64,000 nt of DNA from Lentinula raphanica. Lineage: Eukaryota > Basidiomycota > Agaricomycetes > Agaricales > Omphalotaceae. The stretch covers positions 310,001-374,000 of the forward strand of contig JANVFP010000030.1 in NCBI GenBank assembly GCA_027919835.1, written 5' to 3'. A model generated the notes under the pieces. That model saw only the letters and a program-made list of their open reading frames with translations. It had not been told where the DNA came from and did not search any database. Position 1 is the first letter of the stretch, and each line of letters opens with the position of its first letter. Position numbers and translations under genes: made by a program. Shown here one piece after another: positions 33,076 through 43,268 of this stretch.

Positions 33076-34871
33076 GTTTTTTACACTGCTTGAGTCTTTA
33101 CTGTTACTGCTCCGGTCACTATACCTATGTATTCCTGTCATAAATTTGAAAAATAAAATGTCCTTATGCGCTTATACCAATATCTTCATCATGTCCTGAG
33201 TTTACTTGCTGAACTTGATATAAACTTAAGTTGCTTTGAAAGAAACTCAGGTGGTTCAAGTTAACTCAGGTTAACTTCAGGTTAACTTGAGGATGGGAAA
33301 AATCTGAACCTTGGCTCAAGCCACTCAAGTGAATTGGTTGACTTGACTGCCTTAAGGCAACCTATGCCACTAGGGTTGACTCATTCTGACTCAAGGCTAT
33401 GGGGTATTTTCCTGATGGATCATAAGGTGAAGATCTGAAGTACTCCATAATTTGAGATTTGTATGTCTCCAGCTCAATTTTTCTATGCGGATAAACCTTG
33501 AGCAATGGAGCAGTCCATGCATCAAAAACTCGGAGCCATTGAGACTCTGAAGTGACAGGCATAGACTTGAGTACTTGGTCCTTACGAACCAGCTTGTACT
33601 CTGAGCCAAAGTCTCTGCTATCATCATAGGTAGCTGAAGAGAAGCTGACCAGTGCAGCATAAACTTTGTCAAAGTCAACAAAGCGATCCTTGACAATGAG
33701 GCGCAACAGAGAGACAGGGAGAGGGTCAGAGAATGGCTGAGCAGCCAAGAGTGATACAACAGGGTCCAGATTGCTCTCAACAGCAAATAGATTCTTGAGT
33801 TCCCAAGTCTTCTGCACATGAGCAGGAAGAGATGTAAGCTCTGACAGATGGGCCAAGTGAGGAGCAGCCTCAAGGAGTGCAGCAGGAAGCATTGAAGCAG
33901 TAGGAGCAGGTTTGACAGGAGAGGCAAGAACCCTAGCCAAGGCATCTCTCCCAGCCTGTAGAATAGGCTCTGGATCTTGAGCAGAAGCACTAGAGTCAAG
34001 CTGGGCTTGCTCATCATCCAAGTCCTGAATCTGAGCTTGCATGCTAGCCCAAGCAGCCTCATTGACAGCATCCTCATGAGAGACATCATTCTGATCAGCT
34101 GAAACAGCAGCATCCTGCCCTTTGAGTTTGTCTCTCTTAAACTGATTGGTCTCTCTCTGAATATCCATGATCTGAGACACATAGTCTTGGGATACAACAG
34201 GATCATTGGATGATATATCTCTAATAGCCCTAAAGGCTTCCATAGCATTGATCTCCTCATTTCTGAACTGTTCAACAACTTCCTGCAAAGTCCTGGCTTG
34301 TTCACTGACTGCCTGAAACTCCAGAGCTTGCTCAGGGTCATCAGAGAGCCTGGCAGCAAGGGAGGGAGGAGGTGACAAGTGGGGAGCAGCAGAGGAAGAT
34401 GGAACATCAGAGGGATGAGGAGACACAGACCTGAAGTGGACATGAGCTCTAGTACCCTGTTTAGAGGAGCTAGAAGCGCCCATGGAGTGCCCAGGAAGCA
34501 AGCTAGAGGTGATCTGAGAGTGAGAGGACATGCTAGAGGACTTTTGAGAAGAAGGAGCAACTTTGATCTGGCCTGATCTGGCCTGATCTGATCAGATAAG
34601 GGTTTGAGGCGAGTTTGTGCAGGATTGAGGGAGTTAGAGGCCTCAGAAGCACTCTGATCTGCTCTGATCTTGGTGGATAAGGACTTGGGGAGAGTTTGAG
34701 CAAGATCAAGGTGTCTGAAGGGCTTAGATGAGGCCTGATCAGCATGGATCTGGCTAGATTTGGACATGGAGGGTGTAGCAGCATGGATAGCAAGAGGATC
34801 TGGTGATTCAGAGCGATGGGGAGCCATACAGAGTGTTGAGATGAAGATGGTGCTCAGGGAGAGCAGGAGAA

Positions 34872-35322
34872 TAAAGGAAAAACAGGCAGATCAAGGTTAG
34901 ATCTATGTAGATAAGAGTTAGTACATTGTAGAGGCTTATCAGACATGATCAGAGCGCACTGAGACACCAAAAACCCAAGATCTAACAAAGGAATCAACTT
35001 CTGCAGTGTCTGATTACCTTAGATCTGTCTGGATGTGCTTTGGTATCTGTTCAGTGTCTTGATGGTGAAAAATGCGAAATTTCATACCAGATTCCTGTAT
35101 CTGAGACACCTCTGGAAGGCCTATAGTCTGTACAGATGGAGGAATGTGCTGGATAGTGAAATCAGAGCTCAAATAGAGCAAGGGGACATGCAGGCAGCCT
35201 CACCCAGGTCAGAGATGGTGGGGGAAGGAAAGGAAGAATGGGAGATCAAAAACTGATGATGAAACTCGCTTTTACAGGCCTCTGCTCAGACCTCTGGCAC
35301 CTGTAACAGCCACCATCAGGAC
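34872..35322 (-). repeat. A1 of N6, inner part
   Basis: Reverse A from the gag leader to the N7 insertion point. It continues at 42592-43268; together they make 1,128 bp, the normal subfamily-1 length, so N7 entered without loss or duplication. Confidence 0.85.
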
Positions 35323-36424
35323 TCGACATGAAGGCAGATTCCAAGGGTAGGGAGCCTTTCTGCAGGCCTCTGCAAACAACAGATCCTCTCCAGTAATTAT
35401 AGTGCACTATTCATCACAACAGGTATGTACATGAAGGTCTTCACCTTCATCATACCTAATGTGTACATGAATACACTTAATTGCTGGCTACCTCTCAAGT
35501 GCTCTTGCCACTATACTGTGTACGCATACAGAGCTCTATTGTCCCTACAAGTTGTCCACTATAACCCTATGATGATACTCACTCTGTGTTGAGTTATTCA
35601 TATTTTTTCAGAATGCTTTAATAAAGCTTTTGAAATATTTTCTATTCTACACAAAGCATTCCTGGACCAAACCTATAGGTGTCTTAGATGGAAATATACA
35701 GTTTGATGTCCTCTTCAAGATGCAAATAATTTTGAAGGCATTTGGTCTAATGGTTCTCCTGCAATCCTCATTTTAAAATGCACACTCAAAACACTTGTGT
35801 GTTATTTCATTCCCAGAGCCTTATATCACTTAGCACCATGCCTAGACTCATCACATGGATTCCTGGACATATTTTGGACATTTCCAGCGCTTATAGGGCG
35901 CCTGGATCATCAGCTGATATCTGTACATGATCCTATCTTCACATGCATCAGGCAATTGATCATGGGGCTGTTTTAAATTGATGTGGCTGTTACAGGTGCC
36001 AGAGGTCTGAGCAGAAGCCTGTCAAAGCGAGTTGAAACATCAATTTTTGATCTCCCATTCTTCCTTTCCTTCCCCCACCATCTCTGACCTGGGTGAGGCT
36101 GCCTGCATGTTCCCTAGCTCTTTCTGAGCTCTGATTTCACTGTCCAGTACATTCCTACATCTGTACAGACTACAGGCCTTCCAGAGGTGTCTCAGATACA
36201 GGAATCTGGTATGAAATTTCGCATTTTTCACCATCAAGACACTGAACAGATACCAAAGCACATCCAGACAGATCTAAGGTGATCAGACACTCTAGGAGTT
36301 GATTCCTTTGTTAGATCTTGGGTTTTTGGTGTCTCAGTGCGCTCTGATCATGTCTGATAAGCCTCTACATAGTACTGACTCTTATCTACATAGATCTAAC
36401 TTTGATCTGCCTGTTTTTCCTTCA
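35323..36424 (+). repeat. A1 of N7 (subfamily 2)
   Basis: 1,102 bp direct repeat of 41298-42398. Relative to subfamily 1 it has many substitutions and lacks some stretches, for example the AAAAAGCGGACTTGAG segment. It shares the hairpin near its 5' end and the 3' half almost unchanged. Confidence 0.85.
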
Positions 36425-36468
36425 ATCTCCTGCTCTCTCTGAGCACCATCTTCATCTCAACAATCTAT

Positions 36469-38235
36469 ATGGCTCCTCATCACTCTGAATCATCAGATCC
36501 TCATGCTTTCCATGCTTCTACACCCTCCAAGTCAAAATCTAGTCAGATCCAGCATGATCAGACCTCATCCAAGCCATTCCAACACATCAATTTTGCTCAA
36601 GCTCTTCCCAAACTTTCATCCAGCAAGACCAGAGCTAATCAGACTGCATCCCAGGCCTCTAGACCACTCATTCTTGATCATGTTCTTCTCCCTCCTTCAT
36701 CTGACCAGATCAGGCCAGACCAGGCCAGATCAAAGTCACTCTCTTCTTCTCTCAAGTCCTCTAACAAGCATTCTGACTCCCAGATCACACCCAGCTTACC
36801 TTCCCAGTACTCCAAGGGCACCTCTAGCTCCTCTAGGCAGTCTGAAACCCATGTTCACTTCAGGTCTGTTTCTCCTCACTCCCAGAATGTTCCATCCTCC
36901 TCTGCTGCTCCTCACTTGTCACCCTCTCTCTCCCTTGCTGACAGGCTCTCTGATGACCCTGTGCAGGCTCTGGAGTTTGAGACAGTTGGTGAACAAGCCA
37001 GGGCTCTTCAGGAGGTTGTTGAACAGTTCAGAAATGAGGAGATCAATGCTATGGATGCCTTTAGGGCTGTTAGAGATCTCTCTTTCAATGATGCTGTTAT
37101 ATCCCAAGACTATGTGTCTCAGATCATGGATATCCAGAGAGAGACTAATAAGTTTAAGAGAAATCAGAGAGCTAAGCTCAAAGGGAAGAAGACTGCTGTC
37201 TCAGCAGATCAGAATGATGTCTCTCATGAAGAAGCTGTCAATGAAGCTGCCTGGGCTAGCATGCAGACTCAGATTCAGGATCTGGATGATGAGCAAGCCC
37301 AGCTTGAATCTGGTGCTTCTCCTCAAGATCCAGAGCCTATTCTACAGGCTGGGAGAGATGCCTTGGCTAGACTTCTTGCCTCTCCTGTCAAACCTGCTTC
37401 AACTGCTTCAATGCTTCCTGCTGCACTTCTTGAAGCTGCTCCTCACTTGGCACATCTATCAGGCCCCTCATCTCTTCCTGCTCATGTGCAGAAAACTTGG
37501 GAACTCAAGAACCTCTTTGCTGCTGAAAGCAATCTTGACCCAGTTGTATCTCTACTTGTTGCTCAACCTTTCTCTGATCCTCTCCCTGTCTCTTTGCTTC
37601 GCCTCATTGTCAAGGATCGCTTCGTGGACTTTGATAAAGTCTATGCTGCACTGGTCAGCTTTTCCTCATCTACCTATGATGATAGCAGAGATTTTGGGTC
37701 AGAATATAAGTTGGTTCGTAAGGATCAAGTTCTCAAGTCTATGCCTGTCACTTCTGAGTCTCAATGGCTCCAAGTTTTTGATGCATGGACTGCTCCTTTG
37801 CTCAAGGTTTATCCACATCGCAAAGATGAGCTGGAGACATACAAAGCACAAATTATGGAGTATTTCAGATCCTCACCTTATGATCCATCTGTGGCTATCA
37901 GGGTTGATAAAGAAGCTAGGCAGAAAGCTGCCAACACTCCATTTGACCTGGGCAATCCAGAGAGCTTCCACACTCTTCTTCTCAAAGAGTTGTTATCTGC
38001 TAGAAAGAGGCCTTCTGGTGGTAGCCAATCTTCTTCCTCATTCAGCTCAAAGCGTCGTGACACACCTTGCATCCTTTGGAATGAGAAGAGGTGCTCAGAG
38101 CCCTGTCCTAATAACAGGAAGCATGGCTACTGCAGTGAGTGTGGAGAACAGCACAGAGCCATTGACAATCAGTCCTGCTATGACCAGCTCCAGAAGCGTC
38201 GCAGAGAGAGTAGAAAGCGCTCTTCAAGGGCCTAA
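36469..38235 (+). CDS. Gag-like protein of N7
   Basis: Intact, 588 residues. The N-terminal 150 residues differ much more from other Gags in the window than the rest does. The central acidic helical part and the C-terminal Cys/His cluster (CILWNEKRC...CSECGEQH) are conserved. It has an extra NQRAK segment near residue 227. The stop overlaps the RT start by 113 nt. Expected role: packaging of element RNA, inferred from position and the basic zinc-knuckle-like end. Confidence 0.85.
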   Translation: MAPHHSESSDPHAFHASTPSKSKSSQIQHDQTSSKPFQHINFAQALPKLSSSKTRANQTASQASRPLILDHVLLPPSSDQIRPDQARSKSLSSSLKSSNKHSDSQITPSLPSQYSKGTSSSSRQSETHVHFRSVSPHSQNVPSSSAAPHLSPSLSLADRLSDDPVQALEFETVGEQARALQEVVEQFRNEEINAMDAFRAVRDLSFNDAVISQDYVSQIMDIQRETNKFKRNQRAKLKGKKTAVSADQNDVSHEEAVNEAAWASMQTQIQDLDDEQAQLESGASPQDPEPILQAGRDALARLLASPVKPASTASMLPAALLEAAPHLAHLSGPSSLPAHVQKTWELKNLFAAESNLDPVVSLLVAQPFSDPLPVSLLRLIVKDRFVDFDKVYAALVSFSSSTYDDSRDFGSEYKLVRKDQVLKSMPVTSESQWLQVFDAWTAPLLKVYPHRKDELETYKAQIMEYFRSSPYDPSVAIRVDKEARQKAANTPFDLGNPESFHTLLLKELLSARKRPSGGSQSSSSFSSKRRDTPCILWNEKRCSEPCPNNRKHGYCSECGEQHRAIDNQSCYDQLQKRRRESRKRSSRA

Positions 38236-40097
38236 ATCTCTGGCTGGTACAAAGCATTTATTGGATACATCTGAATCTACTTCTAATCCACGTTTTAGAC
38301 GTGGTTATTTATGGTCTTCTACTAGTTCTTCTTGTAACATCATTCCTCCCAGTATCACATCTACTATGACTGCACCTCCTCTACCTTCACCTCCTGAACA
38401 TCTCTTGAATAATCCCCAAATTTTTGCTACTCTACAATCTATGTCTGGTTACATCAAAGTTGAAACTCCATTCAATGTGGATCATTTGGAACTCCTCTTA
38501 TCTTCCCATCCTAACCAACCTTTTGTTGCTTCTGTTATTCGTTCATTGAGAGAAGGGTTCTGGCCTTTCTATGAAGCAGAGTGGGAAGAGGAATGCAGAC
38601 AAAAAGTTGATAACTATGTGACTGAACCAGTAGACATTGCAGCACTTAGAGCTCACAGAGATCAGGAGGTAGCTGCTGGAAGGTGGTCAGAAGCACTACC
38701 AGAAGATTTTGTACTATTGCCTGGCATGAAAGTTTCTCCTATGTTTGTAGTCTGGCAGAAGGGGAAAGCTAGAGTTGTCATGGATCAAACTGCATCAGGT
38801 CTCAATGATGGTATTCCTAGAGAGGAGGCCAAAGTGAAATATGATGATATGCACACCTTTGGTCAGGTGCTCAATGATGTTATCAAAGAGCACCCTAATG
38901 AGGAGCTTGTGCTATTCAAGAGTGATGTGGCTAAAGCCTTCCTCAATCTCCCTGCTCATCCTCTCTGGCAACTTTGTCAAGTTGTATCTGTTGAAGGAAG
39001 ATTTCATATTGTCAGGAGATTAGTGTTTGGAACTAGAACCTCTCCTCACTGTTGGTGCTCTGTATCAGCACTCCTTTGCTGGTTTGGGACTGAGAAGCTA
39101 GGAATCCCTAAAGTACATGTTTACATGGATGACTTCTTTGGCTGGGACTTCAAGAGGAATCTAATCACCTTTCATGGCAAGAAATATCCCAAGAGACAAA
39201 CAAGTACAGCTTCTAGTCTTTTGGGACATGATTGATTGCCCTTATGAAGATAGGAAACAAGACTGGGGAGTCTGGCTTTTGATCATAGGCTTCTTAACAG
39301 ATATCATGAAAGGCTCCATCTCTTTGACTCAGGAATCCATAGATGGACTTGTAGAAGCTATTCATACATTCCTCTCATCTCCCAATCGCAAAGCTGCACT
39401 CAGAGACTGGCAGCATCTAACAGGTTCTCTAAACTGGTCACTTAATGTTCTTCCATGGGCTAGACCTGCTCTTACAGAAATGTATCGCAAAATGAGTGGG
39501 AAGACACTTCAATTTCGTCACATCCCTATCAATGGTGAAGTGCATAGAGACCTGACCTGGTTCTCTGATATGCTCAAGTCTGCCATTGGGATACGATTTG
39601 TAGATGCCCAAGCATGGAGTGACAGTGAAGCAGACTTTGTGAGCTGGACTAATGCAAGCAACATAGGCCTATCCTTTGTCTATGCCAGTAATGGCTTTTG
39701 TTATCAGGTGCATCCAACTCCTGGCAGCCCCATTGTAGACATCTTCTTCAGAGAGCTGCTAGCTATTTTATCTGGCCTACATCACATTGCTTCCAAGCCT
39801 AGTCCACCCAAGAGAGTCCTATTCTTCTCTGATAGTTTGGACTCTGTCCAAGTTCTCAGTTCTCTTGCAGTCAAAGAATCATCACATAACTCCATCCTCC
39901 TTGCTATTGCAGGTATAGTTCTCAAAACTGGTATTGACATCAGAGTTCGTCATATTCCTGGCAAAGACAACATTAAGGCAGATCTTCTGTCTAGACTTCT
40001 ACTGGATGACTTCAAGCTCCAGTTTCCCTCCTACCGCGTCCGCACTTTTGAGCCTCCAAGAGAGCTACTGCCGGCGCGATGGAGAGAGTCCTTTTAG
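38123..40097 (+). pseudogene. RT/RH of N7, single 4-bp duplication
   Basis: Open from 38123 through the YMDD box (near 39121) until about 39197, where ACAA is duplicated (GAGACAAACAAGTAC where others have GAGACAAGTAC), shifting the frame to a stop at 39235. The remainder, 39200-40097, is open in the shifted frame and carries all RNase H blocks. One catalytic-region residue differs: TDAS reads TNAS near 39652, changing the first RNase H Asp. Confidence 0.85.
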
Positions 40098-41077
40098 AGG
40101 CCATGGGTAAGCAGAGGAAGAGACAAGGTCACTCTGCTCACCCTCCTATGGACTTGAACAAGTTAGATGATTTGGTGTTATTCCTTCAAGCTCATGCCAT
40201 TGAGAAGTCTACCAAACAGAACTATACTACAGGTGCTAAAGATTATATCAGGTTCTGCACCTCTCATAATCTGGATCTGGATCCCACCCCATCCACACTC
40301 TCCAGATACATTGCCTACACATCCAGACATATTGCCTCTGGACCCAAATATCTCTCTGGTGCTCATCACTTTCTCAAACAACTCTATCCTCACTTTGATG
40401 AATCTCGTGCTCATCCTCTGGTTCAAGCTACAATCAGAGGCTCCAAGAAAGTTAGAGCTGACCCAGTCAAGAGGAAGCCTCCTCTTCAAATTTCTCATAT
40501 CCAACTCTTCTATGACTCTCGTCATCTCTCCTATGATGATCTTCTGTTTGCTACTCTATCGAGTTGTGGCTTCTATGGTTGTCACCGCATTGGTGAACTC
40601 ACTGTTCCTAATCAGTATGACTTGCGTGACTGGCGTAAGGTGATCAAGCGTGCTTCTCTCAAGTTTGAGAATGGCAGAGCTGGTTATCATTTGCCTTATC
40701 ACAAAAGTGATCCTTTCTATCATGGAACAGATATTCTCCAAAGTCATCAAGCAGTGGCTAGTCCTGTGTCTCTACTGAAGGAATACTGTGCTATCAGAGA
40801 CAAACTACATGGAGCCAGGCCTGCATTGTTCCTCTGTGAAGATGGGACACTCCCCACTAGATCCTGGTTTGAATCCAGGTTCTTTGCTTATGTTGGTAGG
40901 GAGTTTGGTGGACATTCACTAAGAGCTGGTGGTGCAACTTTTTATGCCAGACTTGGACTTTCAGAATCTGTGATAATGGCTTTAGGACGTTGGTCTTCTT
41001 CAGCTTGGAAAATATATATCAGAGACAATCCTACAGTAAGGGCAGAATTACAGCTAGCTTCTCTCAAACAAGCCTAA
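40079..41077 (+). CDS. Tyrosine recombinase of N7
   Basis: 332 residues and intact. It carries the Arg box CHRIGEL, HSLR, GRWSSSAW and the catalytic Tyr in KIYIRDNP. It ends three residues before the stop of other copies because CCAAAG became a stop context after KQA. It would join the circular element DNA to the target. The start overlaps the RT stop by 19 nt. Confidence 0.9.
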   Translation: MERVLLEAMGKQRKRQGHSAHPPMDLNKLDDLVLFLQAHAIEKSTKQNYTTGAKDYIRFCTSHNLDLDPTPSTLSRYIAYTSRHIASGPKYLSGAHHFLKQLYPHFDESRAHPLVQATIRGSKKVRADPVKRKPPLQISHIQLFYDSRHLSYDDLLFATLSSCGFYGCHRIGELTVPNQYDLRDWRKVIKRASLKFENGRAGYHLPYHKSDPFYHGTDILQSHQAVASPVSLLKEYCAIRDKLHGARPALFLCEDGTLPTRSWFESRFFAYVGREFGGHSLRAGGATFYARLGLSESVIMALGRWSSSAWKIYIRDNPTVRAELQLASLKQA

Positions 41078-41205
41078 AAATCTTGAAACTGTACTATAGT
41101 ACTTTTGTAACATCATCCTATCTGATATACAACCATTTACCTCGCGTCTCATTCACATTTTCTTTCACCACCATCCACCCCTCAACAACATTTCATAGCA
41201 ATTAT

Positions 41206-42591
41206 AGCCCTCCATGATCCGCTTTGAATGTTATGGGCTTTGGCCCAGTGTTGGCTAACTTTAACTTCCTGTCCCACCTGAGTGCAAAAGGCAGAGGTCG
41301 ACATGAAGGCGGATTCCAAGGGTAGGGAGCCTTTCTGCAGGCCTCTGCAAACAACAGATCCTCTCCCAGTAATTATAGTGCACTATTCATCACAACAGGT
41401 ATGTACATGAAGGTCTTCACCTTCATCATACCTAATGTGTACATGAATACACTTAATTGCTGGCTACCTCTCAAGTGCTCTTGCCACTATACTGTGTACG
41501 CATACAGAGCTCTATTGTCCCTACAAGTTGTCCACTATAACCCTATGATGATACTCACTCTGTGTTGAGTTATTCATATTTTTTGAGAATGCTTTAATAA
41601 AGCTTTCGAAATATTTTCTATTCTACACAAAGCATTCCTGGACCAAACCTATAGGTGTCTTAGATGGAAATATACAGTTTAATGTCCTCTTCAAGATGCA
41701 AATAATTTTGAAGGCATTTGGTCTAATGGTTCTCCTGCAATCCTCATTTTAAAATGCACACTCAAAACACTTGTGTGTTATTTCATTCCCAGAGCCTTTA
41801 TATCACTTAGCACCATGCCTAGACTCATCACATGGATTCCTGGACATATTTCGGACATTTCCAGCGCTTATAGGGCACCTGGATCATCAGCTGATAGCTG
41901 TACATGATCCCATCTTCACATGCATCAGGCAATTGATCATGGGGCTGTTTTAAATTGATGTGGCTGTTACAGGTGCCAGAGGTCTGAGCAGAGGCCTGTA
42001 AAAGCGAGTTGAAACATCAATTTTTGATCTCCCATTCTTCCTTTCCTTCCCCCACCATCTCTGACCTGGGTGAGGCTGCCTGCATGTTCCCTAGCTCTTT
42101 CTGAGCTCCGATTTCACTGTCCAGTACATTCCTACATCTGTACAGACTACAGGCCTTCCAGAGGTGTCTCAGATACAGGAATCTGGTATGAAATTTCGCA
42201 TTTTTCACCATCAAGACACTGAACAGATACCAAAGCACATCCAGACAGATCTAAGGTGATCAGACACTGCAGAAGTTGATTCCTTTGTTAGATCTTGGGT
42301 TTTTGGTGTCTCAGTGCGCTCTGATCATGTCTGATAAGCCTCTACATAGTACTGACTCTTATCTACATAGATCTAACTTTGATCTGCCTGTTTTTCCTTC
42401 ACCCTCCAGGCTCCTCTCCCTCATATCATGTATGTTCTCATTGTTTGTAAATATGTAATTGTATGTAGCTACATCCTTACCTATTTGGTACCATTATGTA
42501 GCCCTCCATGATCTGCTTTGAATGTTATGGGCTTTGGCCCAGTGTTGGCTAACTTTAACTTCCTGTCCCACCTGAGTGCAAAAGGCAGAGG
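41206..42591 (+). repeat. B1-A2-linker-B2 right end of N7
   Basis: B1 (92 bp) is directly followed by A2 (TCGACATG at 41298), then the linker with ATATCATGTATG, then B2 ending GGCAGAGG at 42591. This shows the split direct repeat structure in one uninterrupted piece. Confidence 0.9.
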
Positions 42592-43268
42592 CAGATCAAC
42601 CCCATCATGATATGCCTGATGCATGTGAAGATGGGACCATGTGCAGCTATCAGCTGATGATCCAAGCGCCCCATAAGCGCTGGAAATGTCCGAAATATAT
42701 CCAGAGACCCATGTGATGTGTCTAGACATGGTCCAGAGTGATCTAGAGACTCTGGGAGTGAAACAACACTCAAGTCCGCTTTTTGTGTTTTGAGTGTGCA
42801 ACTCAAAATGACGATTGCGGGAGAACCAGTGAACCAAATGCCTTCAAATTTGTTCTCATCCCGAAGAGGACATAGAGCCGCACATTTTCATCTAAGACAC
42901 CTAAGGGATCCATCCAGAACTGCATGGTGTAGAGCGAAATGTAAATCAAAAGCTCTATCAGAAGATTCTGAGCACTTTGGTGAAAAAGTGTGCATAACTC
43001 CACACAGACTGGGTATCATCACTAGGTCATAGTGGACAACATGTAGGGGCAATAAAGCTCTGTATGCGTGCACAGTATAGTGGCAAGAGCTCTTGAGGGT
43101 AGCCAGCAATTAAGTGTATTCATGTACACATTAGGTATGATGAAGGTGAAGACCTTCATGTACATACCTGTTGTGATGAATAGTGCACTATAATTGCTGG
43201 GAGATGATCTGTTGTTTGCAGAGGCCTGCAGAAAGGCTCCCTACCCTTGGAATCCGCCTTCATGTCGA
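42592..43268 (-). repeat. A1 of N6, outer part
   Basis: Reverse A continuing from 35322 on the far side of N7, reaching the exact element end (complement of TCGACATG) at 43268. Beyond it lies RT of N5 in forward orientation. Confidence 0.85.

Larger units (their letters stand above)
31160..33417. mobile_element. 2,258 bp TIR element M5 without a recognisable transposase
   Basis: Ends are CATCAGGAAAA and TTTTCCTGATG, flanked by GA on each side (31158-31159 and 33418-33419), a 2-bp target duplication in gag of N6. The termini match those of the 224 bp MITEs. The interior is A+T-rich with two blocks of tandem repeats, an 18-bp perfect hairpin and subterminal TTAACTCAGG-type repeats. The longest open frame (117 residues) shows no recognisable motif. 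It is probably non-autonomous; the superfamily cannot be named from this. Confidence 0.75.
30808..34827 (-). pseudogene. Gag of N6, split by a 2,258 bp element
   Basis: The start is at 34827. A 1-bp loss near 34553 shifts the frame after the ADQ repeats. The rest is readable to 33420, and the TIR element 31160-33417 then interrupts. The C-terminal ~114 residues (31152-30808) hold the Cys/His cluster. Sequence on both sides of the insert joins exactly after removing one copy of the GA duplication. Confidence 0.85.
35323..42591 (+). mobile_element. Near-complete Ngaro-like element N7 (7,269 bp)
   Basis: The best structural reference here: A1 35323-36424, gag, RT/RH, YR, B1 41206-41297, A2 41298-42398, linker, B2 to 42591. 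The flanks CATCAGGAC and CAGATCAAC rejoin to the uninterrupted A of N6, so there is no target duplication. Its A repeats are the shorter subfamily 2. A1 and A2 differ at only about a dozen or so positions by eye. The only coding lesion seen is a 4-bp duplication in RT. Confidence 0.9.
26214..43268 (-). mobile_element. Ngaro-like copy N6, hosting N7 and two TIR elements
   Basis: On the reverse strand: A1 (43268 down to 34872, split by N7), gag (split by a 2,258 bp TIR element), RT (with a small TIR element), YR, B1 (27529-27621), A2-B2 (27528-26214). Without its insertions it is about 7.3 kb. It lies inside the RT of N5. The outer ends are complete: complement of GGCAGAGG at 26214 and complement of TCGACATG at 43268. 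Confidence 0.85.

Noticed and set aside
35323..42591. Classification as DIRS proper with inverted terminal repeats
   Set aside because: The A copies and the B copies are in direct orientation in N1, N3, N6 and N7, and no methyltransferase gene is present.
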